From: Siphonodentalium dalli
Taxonomy: Eukaryota; Mollusca; Scaphopoda; Gadilida; Siphonodentaliidae
Length of the DNA: 64,000 nucleotides
Direction: 5' to 3'
NCBI GenBank assembly: GCA_032622095.1
Contig: CP136063.1
Location: 145,035,950 to 145,099,949, forward strand
Below, one piece after another: positions 35,329 to 47,397 of this stretch; the stretch's first letter is position 1, and each line of letters begins with the position of its first letter. Both the position numbers and the translations under genes were made by a program. The notes under the pieces were generated by a model, which saw only the letters and a list, made by a program, of their open reading frames with translations, was not told the DNA's origin and ran no database searches.

Positions 35329-37426
35329 AGTGGACACTCATTGATGAATTTCATTATTTCATTCATCTGAGCGCATGGTGATATGAAAGTGGTGCATGGA
35401 ATGTCTGTTATTGATGAAAAGGATCTGTCATTGAAGTATCTTGAATCCTGGGGAATGAAGTAATACGTATCTTATAGAAGGATAACAATCTGCATCCACC
35501 ATGAAACCGCATCATACAGGAAGACAATGCATGGATAAATAGAGCATGCTGGAGCATTGGATATGACTTTGTTAGTTGTTACTTAGTCATTGATGATCCA
35601 TCGTTATCTTTTGTGTATGAATGTTGTTGAACATTATGGACCAATTCTCCTCATGCAGAGAACCACTAACACATTCTGTTTACCTCATAATTTCAAAGGT
35701 GCATTTTAACAGTATATGATGTCAGCTCGATTATTTTCTCCAAGGCCTTAAAATCCTTAATATTTTGCAAAAATCAAAATATAGCATTTCTATAGCGAAT
35801 CAAAATAATCATGATTCTGATTCTCGTCAGATTTTAAGGCCTGTTCCCCTCATGTGAGACCTTGTCACAAGCAAAATACTTTGTCTCTTGCAAATGCCCA
35901 ATTGAGGCTTGTGTTTTTTCATGTCATTACTTAACTCACTATTCATTGCTGTTCCTTTTATTTTTTTGATAAGTTGGCATGGAATCTTGTATGAGGTGGT
36001 GGTTTTTCTCCAATATTGCCTGTGGGTATCTCATATATTGCTAATAAATCCCCCCCCCCCCCCCTGCATTTATGCTAAATTGATATTTTCGGGTTAAGGT
36101 CGATTTTGATATATTGTACTGCGTTTGTTGTTTCTAACAGAGGTATATCCCTCACAGTTGAAGTATTTTTTGTCTCAGACAATCTACTTAGAACTGGATG
36201 CTTTGTTGTAAACCATTTGGTCTCATTATCATCTAATCATATGTGATTGTGTTTCTGTGTGTATGACAGTATGTTTGTAAGTGTTAAACTAAAGTTACAT
36301 GGCCAATTGATTGGATATTTGTATAGTGATGTATATTCATTTCATGAGTAACATGCGCCATGTTGATGATTTTGACATGTCATATTTGCACAGGGATATA
36401 TGTTTCTCCATTATTTCAGAATAAATTCTGAGTTTGTGATCTGAAATTTGGAATGTAGACATTTATGTACTATCCAAATAATGTGAATGGGGCATAGCCT
36501 AACTCCAAACTTAGAGGTAGATGGATCTGAAATGCTGTATTTTATGTAACTCACATCCTGGTTATGTTATGACCTTGTCCTTGACAACATCCGACAACTA
36601 CGCTTAACTAATATTGTGGCCATTTTCCCCATGTTACATCCGCACTGAAACTTCATATTTTTGTTTATAATGTTGGCTTCATATCTTCCTGTCAACACGC
36701 CTACCAAATAATGCCAGGTATGATATATCTGAATAAGTGCATGCTGCCCAGGATACAATAGCACCGTTATTGAATTTGTCAACGCTTATTCTTGTCAAAG
36801 ATTGTAAATCCTCCCAAAGTTCCTTCTTGCTTTGAGACTTGGCTGGCATGCAATGCAGAAAGAGTCTGTCCTTTTCATGTAATTACTATCTTTGACAATG
36901 GGTAATCATCTAATAGGTAATCTAAACGGTTTTAATTTCCAATAAAACTTATTAGCCAACTTGACCTTCCGGTGGCACAAATTTCTAGATTATCAGTTTT
37001 TTAAAAAGAGAAATTGAAGTATATGGTGTTGAGTTTATAAGATATGTGGTGATAGTTTCTCTCCATCACCTTTGAAACTGACCTGAGAGGATAACTACAA
37101 TAATATAGAGTTATTCCACCTGAGTTTGTAATCTGTTCAAAAGGTACTGTTGGATCCTGGTGTATGTCTCACATGTACAAGTTTGCTAGAGAACTTTAAG
37201 GCCTGATTATTGTTGAATTGTTTGTTAAATTATCATGTGTGAATGACCGTTATCTTCATCATTCTTTATCATGTGACTTAAATGAAGTATTTTTATCAAA
37301 TGTACTTTTCAAATATTTGATAATAAAATACTTCCTTTTTATTTAGTGTTTATTCTTAATGTTTCATGGGTCATCAATTATTCTATATTGCATGCCTAAT
37401 ACAACAATAAACAATCATACAACATT
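35329..37426 (+). other. calreticulin 3'UTR with candidate poly(A) signals
   Basis: AT-rich and non-coding after the TGA. AATAAA hexamers lie at 37322-37327 and 37406-37411, and a third at about 37470. A poly-C tract sits near 36050. The exact cleavage site is inferred, since no transcript evidence is available. Confidence 0.6.
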
Positions 37427-37689
37427 TCAAGTTATCTGATCTACCAAGACGAGAATTTAGATATATAATTCAATAAATTCATCTTGTTACTCTTTCACAT
37501 GATTTAATTGATTAAGGGCTGATTCTATAGTACCAGCTAATATATAGAAATAAGTTAATGGAGATGTTGTTCAGAGTGCTAGACTCCAGTTTTCAGTGTT
37601 TTTATTAATAAAAAACAAACAACCTGGTATATAATAATTACATTGAACACTTAAAATGTAACTAAATGAAATTGGCATCAATGATGAAT

Positions 37690-38149
37690 ATCGTAAACAT
37701 TATTCATTAAAAAACATGACTCAGTGGCCATCTATTTTACTCTGCGTGACTTAATACTTTGGCACAACCTGCAGGCCACACCCCTCATCTGATCATCACC
37801 AAACTTCTCAAGGATATTCGGGGTGAACTCGAGATATTTTCTTAATTTCGTTTAAAAACACGGATCAACAGCGGCCTTGGATTTTCCTCTTTTCATGACT
37901 AAAACCCTACATGCCACACCACTCGTCCAAACTTCATATGGTTCTTTGTGGTGAACTCTGGATGGAAGCTGTTCAATTTTTCCGAAATTTGTTTTAAAAC
38001 ATGGCCACCAGTGTGCAGCCATCTTTTCACAATGTAATCCATTTACTGAAACTTTTTGACTTTCCTTATTTATCATTATAATTACTTTTCATCATAAAAT
38101 AAATAACGCCTCCGCATGTTGAGCTAAAGTGTCATTGACACTTTCATTT
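37690..38149 (+). mobile_element. family A element with intact 3' end
   Basis: The body is as in the other copies. The 3' end shows GTTGAGCTAAAG, the inverse of the family 5' terminus, then the hairpin AAGTGTCA-T-TGACACTT (38127-38143) and TCATTT. The 5' palindrome is lost. This copy shows best that family A has the subterminal inverted repeat and 3' hairpin. Confidence 0.68.
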
Positions 38150-38193
38150 CCAAATTTCATTGAAAAACATGGCCGTCTTGTACTTCAGTTTTT

Positions 38194-39244
38194 AGTCTAG
38201 TTTTCAAAAACTCGACTTATGGTTTGACGAGGGACGGTTGGTGGGCGGACCTGAAGAATGCCTTATAACTTTGACATTTGTGAACGGATTCAAAAATATT
38301 TTGGTGTGTGAGTTGCTCCCAATGAGTATTTACTGCCTGTAGAAAGTATGTCACGTCCGAACTTTTTGACAAGAGTTATCCATCTTTGATGACTTTTTTT
38401 TAGTTTTTCACCGTTAGCTCGATAACTCGCGCAAATATTAACCAAATTCAACAATATTTGGTATATGAGACTCTTGCAACAATATCTCGGACGAGTTCGA
38501 AAACCAGGTTTGTCCGAAATTTTTTTTTCGGAGTTATGGGTCTTAGTTTGTCTATTTTTAGCAATTTTATCACCGTTAGCGCGATAACTCGATTAAATAT
38601 TAACCGATTTCAACAATATTTGGTATATGATATGAGTCTCCTGCCACAATATCTCGGACAAGTTCGAAAACCAGGTTTGTCCGATTTTTTTTTTCGCGGG
38701 GATTATTGGTCTTAGTTTGTCTATTTTTAGCAATGTTATCACCGTTAGCGCGATAACTCGATGAAATATTAACCGATTTCAACAATATTTGGTATGAGTC
38801 TCCTGCAACAATATCTCGGACAAGTTCGAAAACCAGGTTTGTCCGAATTTTTTTCGCAGAGTTATGGGTCTTAGTTTGTCTATTTTTAGCAATGTTATCA
38901 CCGTTAGCGCGATAATTCAATGAAATATTAACCAATTTAAACAATATTTGGTATACGAGTCTCTTGCAACAATATCTCGGACGAGTTCGAAAACCTGGTT
39001 TGTCCGAGAAAAAAATTCCGGAGTTATGGGTCTTAGTTTGTCTATTTTAATAACAATTTTATCACCGTTAGTGCGATAACTCAATGAAATATTAACGGAT
39101 TCAATTGATATTTGGTATATAGGTCTATTGCAATAATATACCACCGTCCAACTTTTTTTCCCAGAGTTGTGCACCTTATTGGCAGAAGTTTGGTTCGACT
39201 GCCAAAAAACTCGACAAAAGCATCTTAGATGTGTGCCCCTTGTT
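38194..39244 (+). mobile_element. family B HINE-like element, long copy with about five monomers
   Basis: 5' palindrome AGTCTAGTTTTCAAAAACTCGACT, GACGAGGGACGGTTGG, then about five ~165-bp monomers, most with ATCACCGTTAGCGCGATAA, TCTCGGACGAGTTCGAAAAC or a close variant, and GAGTTATGGGTCTTAG. It ends with AAAAACTCGACAAAAGCATCTTAGAT and CCCCTTGTT, the inverted repeat plus hairpin plus terminus. Confidence 0.82.
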
Positions 39245-39245
39245 A

Positions 39246-39650
39246 ATCCATTAACACAATCTACAGGCCACGTCTCTCACCCGATCGTCGCCAAACTTCA
39301 TATGGATCATCGGGGTCACCTCCAAATGGGGAACTTACCATTTTAGCTCAACTTTACTTTACTTTGTAAAGTTTGAGCTATTGCCGTGGCTTGGTATCCT
39401 TCATCCATGTGTGCGTCCATCAACAATTTCATTTAACACAGGCTACAGGTCGAACCTTTGGTCGGTTCATTATGAAATTTGTCATAGCTATCCATGTAAA
39501 ATGGAACGAGTCATTCTGCAAAAAAAAACATGCCCGCCAGCAGCCATTTTGGATTTCAAAATTCAATCCATTAGTATGGGCTACAGGTTATACTATTTGT
39601 CTGATAATCATGAAATTTGTCATGGATGTTGGTGAACGTTCAGATAGCTA
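39246..39650 (+). mobile_element. family A fragments with intact 5' palindrome
   Basis: A short family A body piece (39246-39335) precedes a new copy. Its 5' palindrome at 39344-39380 has arms TAGCTCAACTTTAC and GTAAAGTTTGAGCTA. The second copy breaks off after about 300 bp. Confidence 0.65.
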
Positions 39651-39951
39651 GATGACCACAATTCAATCGTAAGTGAAGGAATCGGGGCCCGACAAAATTG
39701 TGGATAGTTTGTTCACACGATTGTGATGTCACACATTATATCGTAGATTGTTCATAAGCATGTAATTGACTATCATACGATCTTTCCAGCTGCAATTTTT
39801 ATATACACACGACTGCGATTACGTCGCAAGTGGAGGTATCCAAGGATATGCCACGATTTCCTATCTAAAATCAGACAGTGTTTGATATTATTTTACAAAC
39901 ATGACATTTGGAACTTATTCCCTATTCCTTATTTTCAAAAATGTCGCTTTC

Positions 39952-40455
39952 GGCCAATTTGACAGCATGGTGGTGGCCCACCCAAATACCCCCTAGAAAC
40001 ATCCCGACCCCCCACCCATCACACAAGGGGGTGAAAATGGGGTATAGACCATTTTTGAGAACTGCATGTTAGGATTTCGACCGATTTGATGGCTTGGGTG
40101 GCTGCCTCAAATACCCCCTAGAAACACCCCGACCCATCACCTCCGGGGGGGTACCACCCCGAGGGTGTGAAAATGGGGTATGGACCATTATCGAGAACGG
40201 TAAGGATATCGAACGATTTGACCGCATGGGTGGGTAGCCCGGCCCAAATACCACATAGAAACACACCCACCCACCCCCGGGGCTACCACCCCGAAGTGGT
40301 GCCCACCCATCATCCCCGGGGGGTACCACCCCGAGGTGAAAATAGGGTATGGACCATAGGATTTCAACAGATTTGAAGGCATGTGTGGGTGGCCCGCCCT
40401 AAATACCCACAAGAAACACCCGACCCCCACCCATCACCCTGGGGAGTACCACCCC
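39952..40455 (+). repeat. GC-rich ~130-bp tandem array
   Basis: Four units, each with ATTTGAnnGCATGnGTGGGTGG-type, AAATACCCCCTAGAAACA, CGACCCCCACCCATCACC, GGGTACCACCCCGAGG and GAAAATGGGGTATGGACCAT boxes. Much richer in G and C than its surroundings. Confidence 0.88.
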
Positions 40456-41345
40456 GGAGTTCTAGTAAAGGGACATCTCCTGCAGAGATATATACAATTT
40501 TGATGGTCATAGAAAGGGAATTGGGGGTCCCCGGGGGCTTGCTTCCCTCATGGTGTACTTATTTACTTAAAATTGGGTAAACCCCCCTATTTTCATATCG
40601 TCAGCATCCATGCCCCATGAATGTCTCTCCACCCTGGAGCTCTACTGTATTTGATTAATTAAAGGGCATACCCTGCACAGATAATACAATATCAATGGTC
40701 ATACAAATGGAATTACGGGTCCCTGGGGGCTTGCTTCCCTCATATGGTGTACCAATTGACTTAAAATTTGGTTTAAAAAAAACCCCATATTTTCATATAA
40801 TCAGCATACTTGCCCCACGAATGAGTGGCTCCACCCCGGAGCTCTAGTATATTTAAGTAAAGTGACAACTCCTGCACAGATCTGTACCATAAAATGGTAT
40901 TTAGGGGTTACTGGGGGCTTGCTTCCCTCATATGGTTGGACTTGTATATCGACTGGAAAATTGAAGAAAAACCCTCTTTCCATATATATGCATATTATCA
41001 ACATCCCGATCCCAAGAATTGATGTATCAATCTCGGAGCGCTACTATTTTTATTATTAAAGTGACATAAAGTTCACATACCTATACCATTTCAATTCAAT
41101 TCTTTATTCTCATGACCTATAATACATAGGTATCGAGATAACATTTGTACACTATTTACATATATCATGGTACATATATAAGCATATTATACACATTATT
41201 ATAAATAAATATAAATAAACACATTATAAATAAATATCAATAAACACATTATAAATAAATATAAATTATATAATAGCACTACCATTTCTATTGTCATAAA
41301 AAGGGAATTAGCGGTCGCCAGGGGCTTTCTTCCCTCATGAGGTGT
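40456..41345 (+). repeat. ~195-bp tandem array
   Basis: Four units with AAAGGGACATCTCCTGCAGAG, ATGGTCATAGAAAGGGAATT, GGGGGCTTGCTTCCCTCAT and a CACCCCGGAGCTCTA-type end. The last unit is split by the retroposon at 41093-41280. Confidence 0.85.
41093..41280 (-). mobile_element. short retroposon with perfect 8-bp duplication
   Basis: ACCATTTC lies on both sides (41085-41092 and 41281-41288) and the host tandem unit is restored on removal. On the minus strand it ends GGTCATGAGAATAAAGAATT. Its other end is a 26-bp ATAAATAAATATAAATAAACAC-type tandem. A SINE or the tail of a LINE is most likely. Confidence 0.55.
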
Positions 41346-42535
41346 ATGCGCATTATTAAATAGATAAATATTCAAATATGTTAATATTGGACTTATTTGA
41401 TTCTGAACTAAGCCCTCAGTGGACGTAAACACGTTATTCCGTTGGATGGCTCCATCCACAATGAAAACCCAGTATAAAGACCGTACATAATTATGGTAAT
41501 CCGTGAGTTGGTTTATTTGTGTTATTTTCCAGTCTGTTTTCTTAAAAATAAACAATACGTGCTTATGTCATATTTAAATATATCCAAATGGGACTGTTAA
41601 TAACCAGAGTTTAGGTCCATATATAGAGCGTATTTGAGTTTTCAAATGACGCCAATATGAATTGATCTCGCGCAAACAAACAAAAGCCGAATTGTGGTTA
41701 TTTTCTCGAGAAAAGGCTTGATTTTACAGCCTGTTCTTGTGAAAAGAAGTACATTACGTGATTATTTTGAATGTTGCGTTGTAGGCCCATATATAGAGTA
41801 TTTGAGAAAAAGACGCTCATATGGATGTAAAACGCAGCGTTCAATATAAGCTGATATGAGCTTATTAAATTACGAAATAAGACCATATTGGCACTATATG
41901 TTCTACTTTTCCTTCAATATGAGAACCTATGTGAATATATAGGCAAGATGATATGTTAGGAATTTTAGACGGACTGGTGGCACAATAAGAATCCACAATC
42001 ATTATGTAGACCCGTGCCTGTTGTGGTTATATATGTCCAAAGAGACGATTTAGCAGCAAAAAATTACACATTATTCAGCCATACATGACCTTTGAACATG
42101 CAGCTGCGTGGGTGTACATGACCTTCTTTGTGACGTTCAGAGATACTATGATTGCACGCACAATAATAATCGACAGGGATAGCACCGTGCATATGGTTGT
42201 ATTGGGTACGCATACAGGGGCGATTTAGTAACGAAACATTATTTACGCCCAAGTTGTGAACAGCTGAAAGGGCATAAATGACCCGTTTGTAGATGGAACA
42301 GTTGCATTACAAGAATCCAAAAGGATAACATCGTTGTTGCTGTGGTAATTCAGCCTGTTCTCCCAAAAAAACCGCACAGTATCAGCTTAGAATAGAACAT
42401 GTTTTAGGCAGTTAATCTGCTTATAGAGTCGCCTCATTTTGAGTCGAAAATGTGCTGAATGTTGGAGCATTTTAGTCACATTATCGACTAACAATGAGGC
42501 ACTTCTAGGCAGATTATGTGTGGACAATGCCAGAA
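41346..42535. other. no gene; loose ~200-bp repeats
   Basis: TTCAGCCTGTTCT/TTACAGCCTGTTCT, GGCGATTTAG and TAGGCCCATATATAGAG recur irregularly, which suggests a worn tandem field related to the block at 42536-42921. Confidence 0.4.
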
Positions 42536-42921
42536 GTAAGCGAACTCACGACTTTTCATGTGTCCGCTCTTTAACATGTGTTTTCACTATGGCCCGCGCC
42601 ATAAAACGAAATAACGGGTATGAGTTCATTACCTGCTTATTTTAGAATCAAATAATCACATTATGTAGCAATTTCACGTTATAGGTAGATTATGTGCGTA
42701 TTTGCGCGAAGATATATGTTGAGTTATTTGTCTACATAGGCGATTTAGCAACTGACTTATGATAAATATTCTTTAAGTCGTTTGACCGGAGGGAATTAGA
42801 GTTAAAGTACTTTCCCCTAGCGGTGAAAGACGAATCGCCGAATGTGGCGCTTCTCGTTGGCGAGAGGTTTATGGTCATCTGTGTTGATTCCGTCTTCGGG
42901 TGTGGACCGCCTAAATTTTGT
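42536..42921 (+). repeat. dispersed repeat R1, copy 1
   Basis: 42536-42715 matches 60585-60752 (AACTCACGACTT, GCGCCATAAAA, CATTACCTGCTTATTT). 42762-42921 matches 58064-58222 with only a few changes (TTCTTTAAGTCGTTTGACCG through TCGGGTGTGGACCGCCTAA). The second part is open on both strands over about 50 codons in both copies; I do not recognise the product in either direction. Confidence 0.8.
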
Positions 42922-43985
42922 TGAGCAGCCATATTGAACGTGCATATTTGCCGGAGTTACAATATATTGAAGCCACCAAGATATTATCGCTTTACAGATT
43001 CATGCATTAACTCAATAACCAAATCGAACGGACAATGGCATGTTACGCTGGTGATATGACACGGACGTTGGTCACTGTGGGCTAAGCTGATTGGTGTGAC
43101 GACTACGTGATAGTTGTTTACCCGGCTTGATTGAGTGAGACATTACCAGTTCGCATTGCGCTGTTGTGCATGAAATTCGGAATTTATACAGTATACATCA
43201 AAATAGCGGCATACGTACACTGCTGTCTTCAAAGGGAATCGTTGAGGAATTGTGGTGGCGGGCGAATCGGCGATGAGTTATACGATTGAAGATAAGTATA
43301 ATTCTTCTTTGTTAATTGACAATGTGCCCCAAAGGGTTTGGGAACTGATGTACATATATTAGAATACATATACACATAGGCCCATAGCTCGGTCAATGAA
43401 ACAAATGTATATAAATTCCGAAATTGGGAGCTAAATCAGCTGGCTAAATTGTGGGTAATTTACACTTCATATATATGTGTAACAGCAAGCAGTTATATTA
43501 TTGTAAGCTGCTGCGTTGAGGGTGGTAAAATCGTTTTGTCCACGAAAATTCGAATTCTTAGTATGGTTCCGAATGTGTGAAATTGTGTAAATCGCGTGAA
43601 ATTTGTGATACAATGTTGGTTCCGAGTTAGACATGACGTCTGATTGAGCTGCATAACGATATTGCAGTTGGTTTGCTCCGCATTCTCACTGATGCAAGGA
43701 TGCATACAATATTGGTTGTATTGTGAACATTAAAATATACATACCATATATTACATAGAGTTGTCAACTTTTCGAAATTGCGGATTCCTAAAAATTAATT
43801 AGGGAATGGTTATTCCAATTTACACAAATTGTTTTGAAAATTTGGTTGAAATATCACTGGTGACTGTGCGTACTGGTTTTGCCGATGTTCCATTCCAGGC
43901 GTATGGCGAAAAGATTGGTTTTACCGGAGTGTGTAGACATCACAGATTGGCTGTCATCAATCGGTGAGGATTAGTCTCCTAACAA
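42922..43985. other. no gene seen
   Basis: No repeat, frame or terminus recognised before the LTR element. Confidence 0.5.
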
Positions 43986-43990
43986 GTGTT

Positions 43991-44121
43991 TGTCGTGTCG
44001 TAGCCCGTCACCGGCATGGTGTTTCATGTTTTAGTTGAACCGTGAACTTCCGGTTTAAGGAGTTTGCACATGGCAAGAAATACGCCTAGACTTTTGTTTC
44101 GTGCATGAATAAATATATGTT
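43991..44121 (+). repeat. 5' LTR, first part
   Basis: Matches 50305-50438 (TGTCGTGTCGTAGCCCGTCA and onward), including the AATAAA at 44108-44113. It stops at ATATGTT, where the inserted element begins. Confidence 0.9.
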
Positions 44122-46055
44122 TGGGTGATTCTCCATTAAATGAACAATTTCGTCCAGAAAATTCGGGGGGGGGGAAAGTTTGTCACATGCCGATGAATTT
44201 TATGCGAGTATGTAGCACAGATATTGGTGACCACGAAAATGACATTTGGCAAAATTATAGGGCCAGGTCAAGGTCAATCAAGGTCGTTCATTACAGCATG
44301 TGCCAATGACGATTTTTGGGGTTGAATCAGGGCAACGTCATTGTCAAATACGCTCTTTCTCCATAACTTGTTGACATGTGCTCTTTAATAGTTGAATTAT
44401 CGTTATGAGTATATATTGTTTGAGTAGCCGATGATGCATCCGTCCAAACGACGTATTGCGTAGCTCCGCACGTTGAGACGTCTATGAGATACAGCCATTT
44501 GAATATACGTGGTGGAAATTGATGTGCTTTGTGGGCGTGACTTAGAGTTCAAACTCTCTAAGAGGTCAACGAATACAGCGTTCAGATATGATAATTGGAA
44601 ACAGATTTTGATCGCATAAAAGGCGATTCCTATCAAGTCGGGCATGCCCTGGTCCCTCGTACACTTGGTTTGACTCCAAACGATCGAGGCACTCTGATGT
44701 AGACAGCGTGAACATACGTCAATCAAAGTCTGTTCCCCCAAGGGGTTCGCCAAATTGCAATGATAATTTAGAGTAGAAAACATTGTCGATGGATTTCTCT
44801 TACATGTTTCAAGATATTGAACTGAAATTTGGTATTTAGGGGTTTCTCGGTGCGCTCAATCAGATAGAATTGTCAGTGAGATATTCTGACGGTCCAAAAT
44901 GTGTATTTTGACGCCGTTGCTATAACACACGAGCCTGAAATCGACCCGCAGGCAGAACGATTGTTGAAAAGCACGGAAATAATTGACTTTCAAACTGTCA
45001 TCTGCTTCTCACTGAGATTGTTTGATGTAAACGTCAATCCATTTAGAGAATTCGTTAGATTCCGTTGATCACCCCCCCCCCCCCCCCACCACTCATTCAC
45101 TCACCCCCCCCCCCCCCCCCGATTTTATATAAAACGCACTAAAACTAATCCATATGTCATATTTGTTCTTTTTATCTACACCCAGATCATCCCTTAACAT
45201 GTTTTATTTGTTAGATCGTGTTTGCGTCTCTGGATATTTCAAAATTAAAATTGCGTCATTACCCAAACAGAAGGAGTGTTTGGGTAATGACGCGTTTGGG
45301 TAATGACGATTTTCGTTTCAGCGCGCTCTTATATTTTGAATATCCATCACCTATGAAAATGAACTAGTTTATGAACAAACAACCGCTGTGAGCTTTCGAA
45401 AAAAACTTTTAATCGTTCGCCTACAGCATGTAACATTCAATTGGTCTGCGTTTGTGTAATGACGCTGAATAAACATACGCTAGCGATTTCTAGTTTCAAA
45501 GGTTGATTTTGAAAAATTATTCAAGGAAACATAACCTGGGTTTATTTTTTCTAGACATTAAAGGATATTTACTCCACGATGCAACCATAGATATGAACAA
45601 GCTATGTTTCTGGTGAAAATATCAGCCGTCTTTATCGTGCGTTTGGGTAATGATTCTATATAACGGGACATGCTTTTGGAAGACTTCACATGCTTTCCAC
45701 TAACTAAATATTTAATTTCATAAAAATTATACGAATTGCATGGCGTTCAGTGCAAAATTCCGCACAAGAATATTAATTGGTTTAAAGATAAATCGTTCGG
45801 TGGCGAATGGGAACAATCAGGGAAGTTGAATGCCTTTGATTTGGGACATGCTGTTTCGGGGTACGTAGCCTGTAATATACACATGGCATATATGTTGTCA
45901 CACGTCCATACTAAACCCGAAATGTCGCTAATAAATGCCTGTATCGTGAGCTACAAGATCATTACCATCACGTTTATGTATGGTGGCCATTGCTTTTCAT
46001 AGGATGAACTAATAACGCAGGACATGGGTTTGCTCGTTTACGGGAGAATCACCCA
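44122..46055. mobile_element. 1.9-kb TIR element inside the 5' LTR
   Basis: Perfect inverted ends TGGGTGATTCTCC. The unbroken 3' LTR reads ATGTTTACATC, so the insertion duplicated TT or TTT. The interior has no long frame. It contains two poly-C runs (45074-45088, 45105-45120) and repeated TTTGGGTAATGACG motifs near 45284-45308, one inverted at 45253. Superfamily not assigned; short TSD and no transposase. Confidence 0.82.
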
Positions 46056-46115
46056 TTTACATCAATGGTCACCGATAAATTCCGAAGGCCCGAGGCGAAT
46101 TAGATGAATATAACA
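46056..46115 (+). repeat. 5' LTR, second part
   Basis: Matches 50437-50496 (ATCACCGATAAATTCCGAAGG-type sequence), ending TATAACA. TTGGCGACGACG follows as the presumed primer-binding region. Confidence 0.88.
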
Positions 46116-47010
46116 TTGGCGACGACGTGGAAACGAACTCCTAAGCATAAAGCTGCCGAATAAAGCGATAAAATTGACAAATCCGCACTCGCAAAATTCG
46201 ACCCACTTGTTGAACTTGTTGACCCCCAGACAGTCGGTCCAAGATGGGCAAAATGGCTCATGTCCTTCAATTTCTACGCAGATGGGAAGGGTCTCATTGT
46301 TACTAATGCTGTACAACCTGATGATGCACAACTTATAACCCGTCAGAGACGAAGAGCAATGTTACTACACAAAATTATGGATCTACTCGATCCCGTCCTG
46401 TAATTTGTAAAAGCCAGCCTTGGTCACTAGGACGTAACAACTACAGATACAGATACAACGCAGGAAGTGCTGTTCAGGACATTTTTCACACCCTCGAAAA
46501 TACAGGGGACCCAACTAAATACCAAGCTGCTGTAACTGCCATCAACGCATATTTTTTGCCCAAAGTAAATCAGACTCTTGCCAGACACACGTTTAACAAC
46601 ATGAAACCAAACCCTGGCGAACCTATGCAGCAATTTGCAACACGTTTGAGAGACAAATCAACATCGTGTGGCTATGGTAACGACACAGAGGGTCATATCA
46701 GGGATTCTATCGTATGGCAATCACCGACCGCAATAAAACGTCGACTACTAGAAGAAGGCGGAGATCTAACATTAGCCCGAGCTCTAGAAATAGCAACACA
46801 AGTCGAGAATGTTGAAAATCTCTTATAAGCACAACAGCCAGCCGAGCCTAATGTCAACAGAGTACAGCTCAAATCTAAGCCACAGAAGGGAGCGTGTTAC
46901 CGATGTGGTAGCAAACAACACTACGGCAATGATCCAAATGCCCCGCTATTGGAAAACGATGTGCGAAATGTCGGAAAATGTCACATTTTGCTGCCGTCTG
47001 TAGGACAAAG
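46116..47010 (+). pseudogene. retrotransposon gag, broken
   Basis: Capsid-like segments are spread over frames. 46179-46399 reads GPRWAKWLMSFNFYADGKGL and ends at a TAA. 46556-46828 reads a capsid C-terminal part (MKPNPGEPMQQFATRLRD). Two CCHC knuckles follow near 46890-47005: the first has lost its last Cys (CYRCGSKQHYGNDPNA), the second is complete (CAKCRKMSHFAAVC). At least two frame changes and one stop lie in between. Confidence 0.8.
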
Positions 47011-47397
47011 ATGGTAAACGCTGTTGACGACTCATCAGAAGATTACGAAGAACCACCACAAGCGTCAAATTATGCATTTCATTTTGACGAATCCTTATAC
47101 AAACTTGACTGTATGACCACCGTCATCTTGGGCGGTGTTCAGATCGACATGTTGATTGATTCCGGTGCGAGAACGAACGTCATAGACGAGCGCACGTGGA
47201 AAAATTTGAAAGATCAGAAAATCAGATGTGACTCAACATCAACTGACACTAACTCAAGAAAACTTTATGCATATGCTTCAAAAACACCTATTCCTGTTAA
47301 AGGTAAATTCAACTGCACCGTCAAAAGTGGCGAAAACCAAACAACTGGCTATTTTCCTCGTAATCGTTGGAAACGGTGTTCCATTGTTGGGAAATGA
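47011..47397 (+). pseudogene. retrotransposon protease region
   Basis: Reads TVILGGVQIDMLIDSGARTN; the DSGA motif is the aspartic protease active site, at about 47157-47168. The frame ends at 47397, and the RT continues in the next frame from about 47350. Confidence 0.85.

Noticed and set aside
38400-39070. Regularly repeated units that superficially resemble a CRISPR array
   Set aside because: The repeats are ~165 bp with no unique spacers, in a eukaryotic intron, and belong to a HINE-like element with defined ends.
44122-46055. PIF/Harbinger assignment of the TIR element
   Set aside because: The duplication reads TT or TTT and not TWA, and no transposase is present, so the superfamily is left open.
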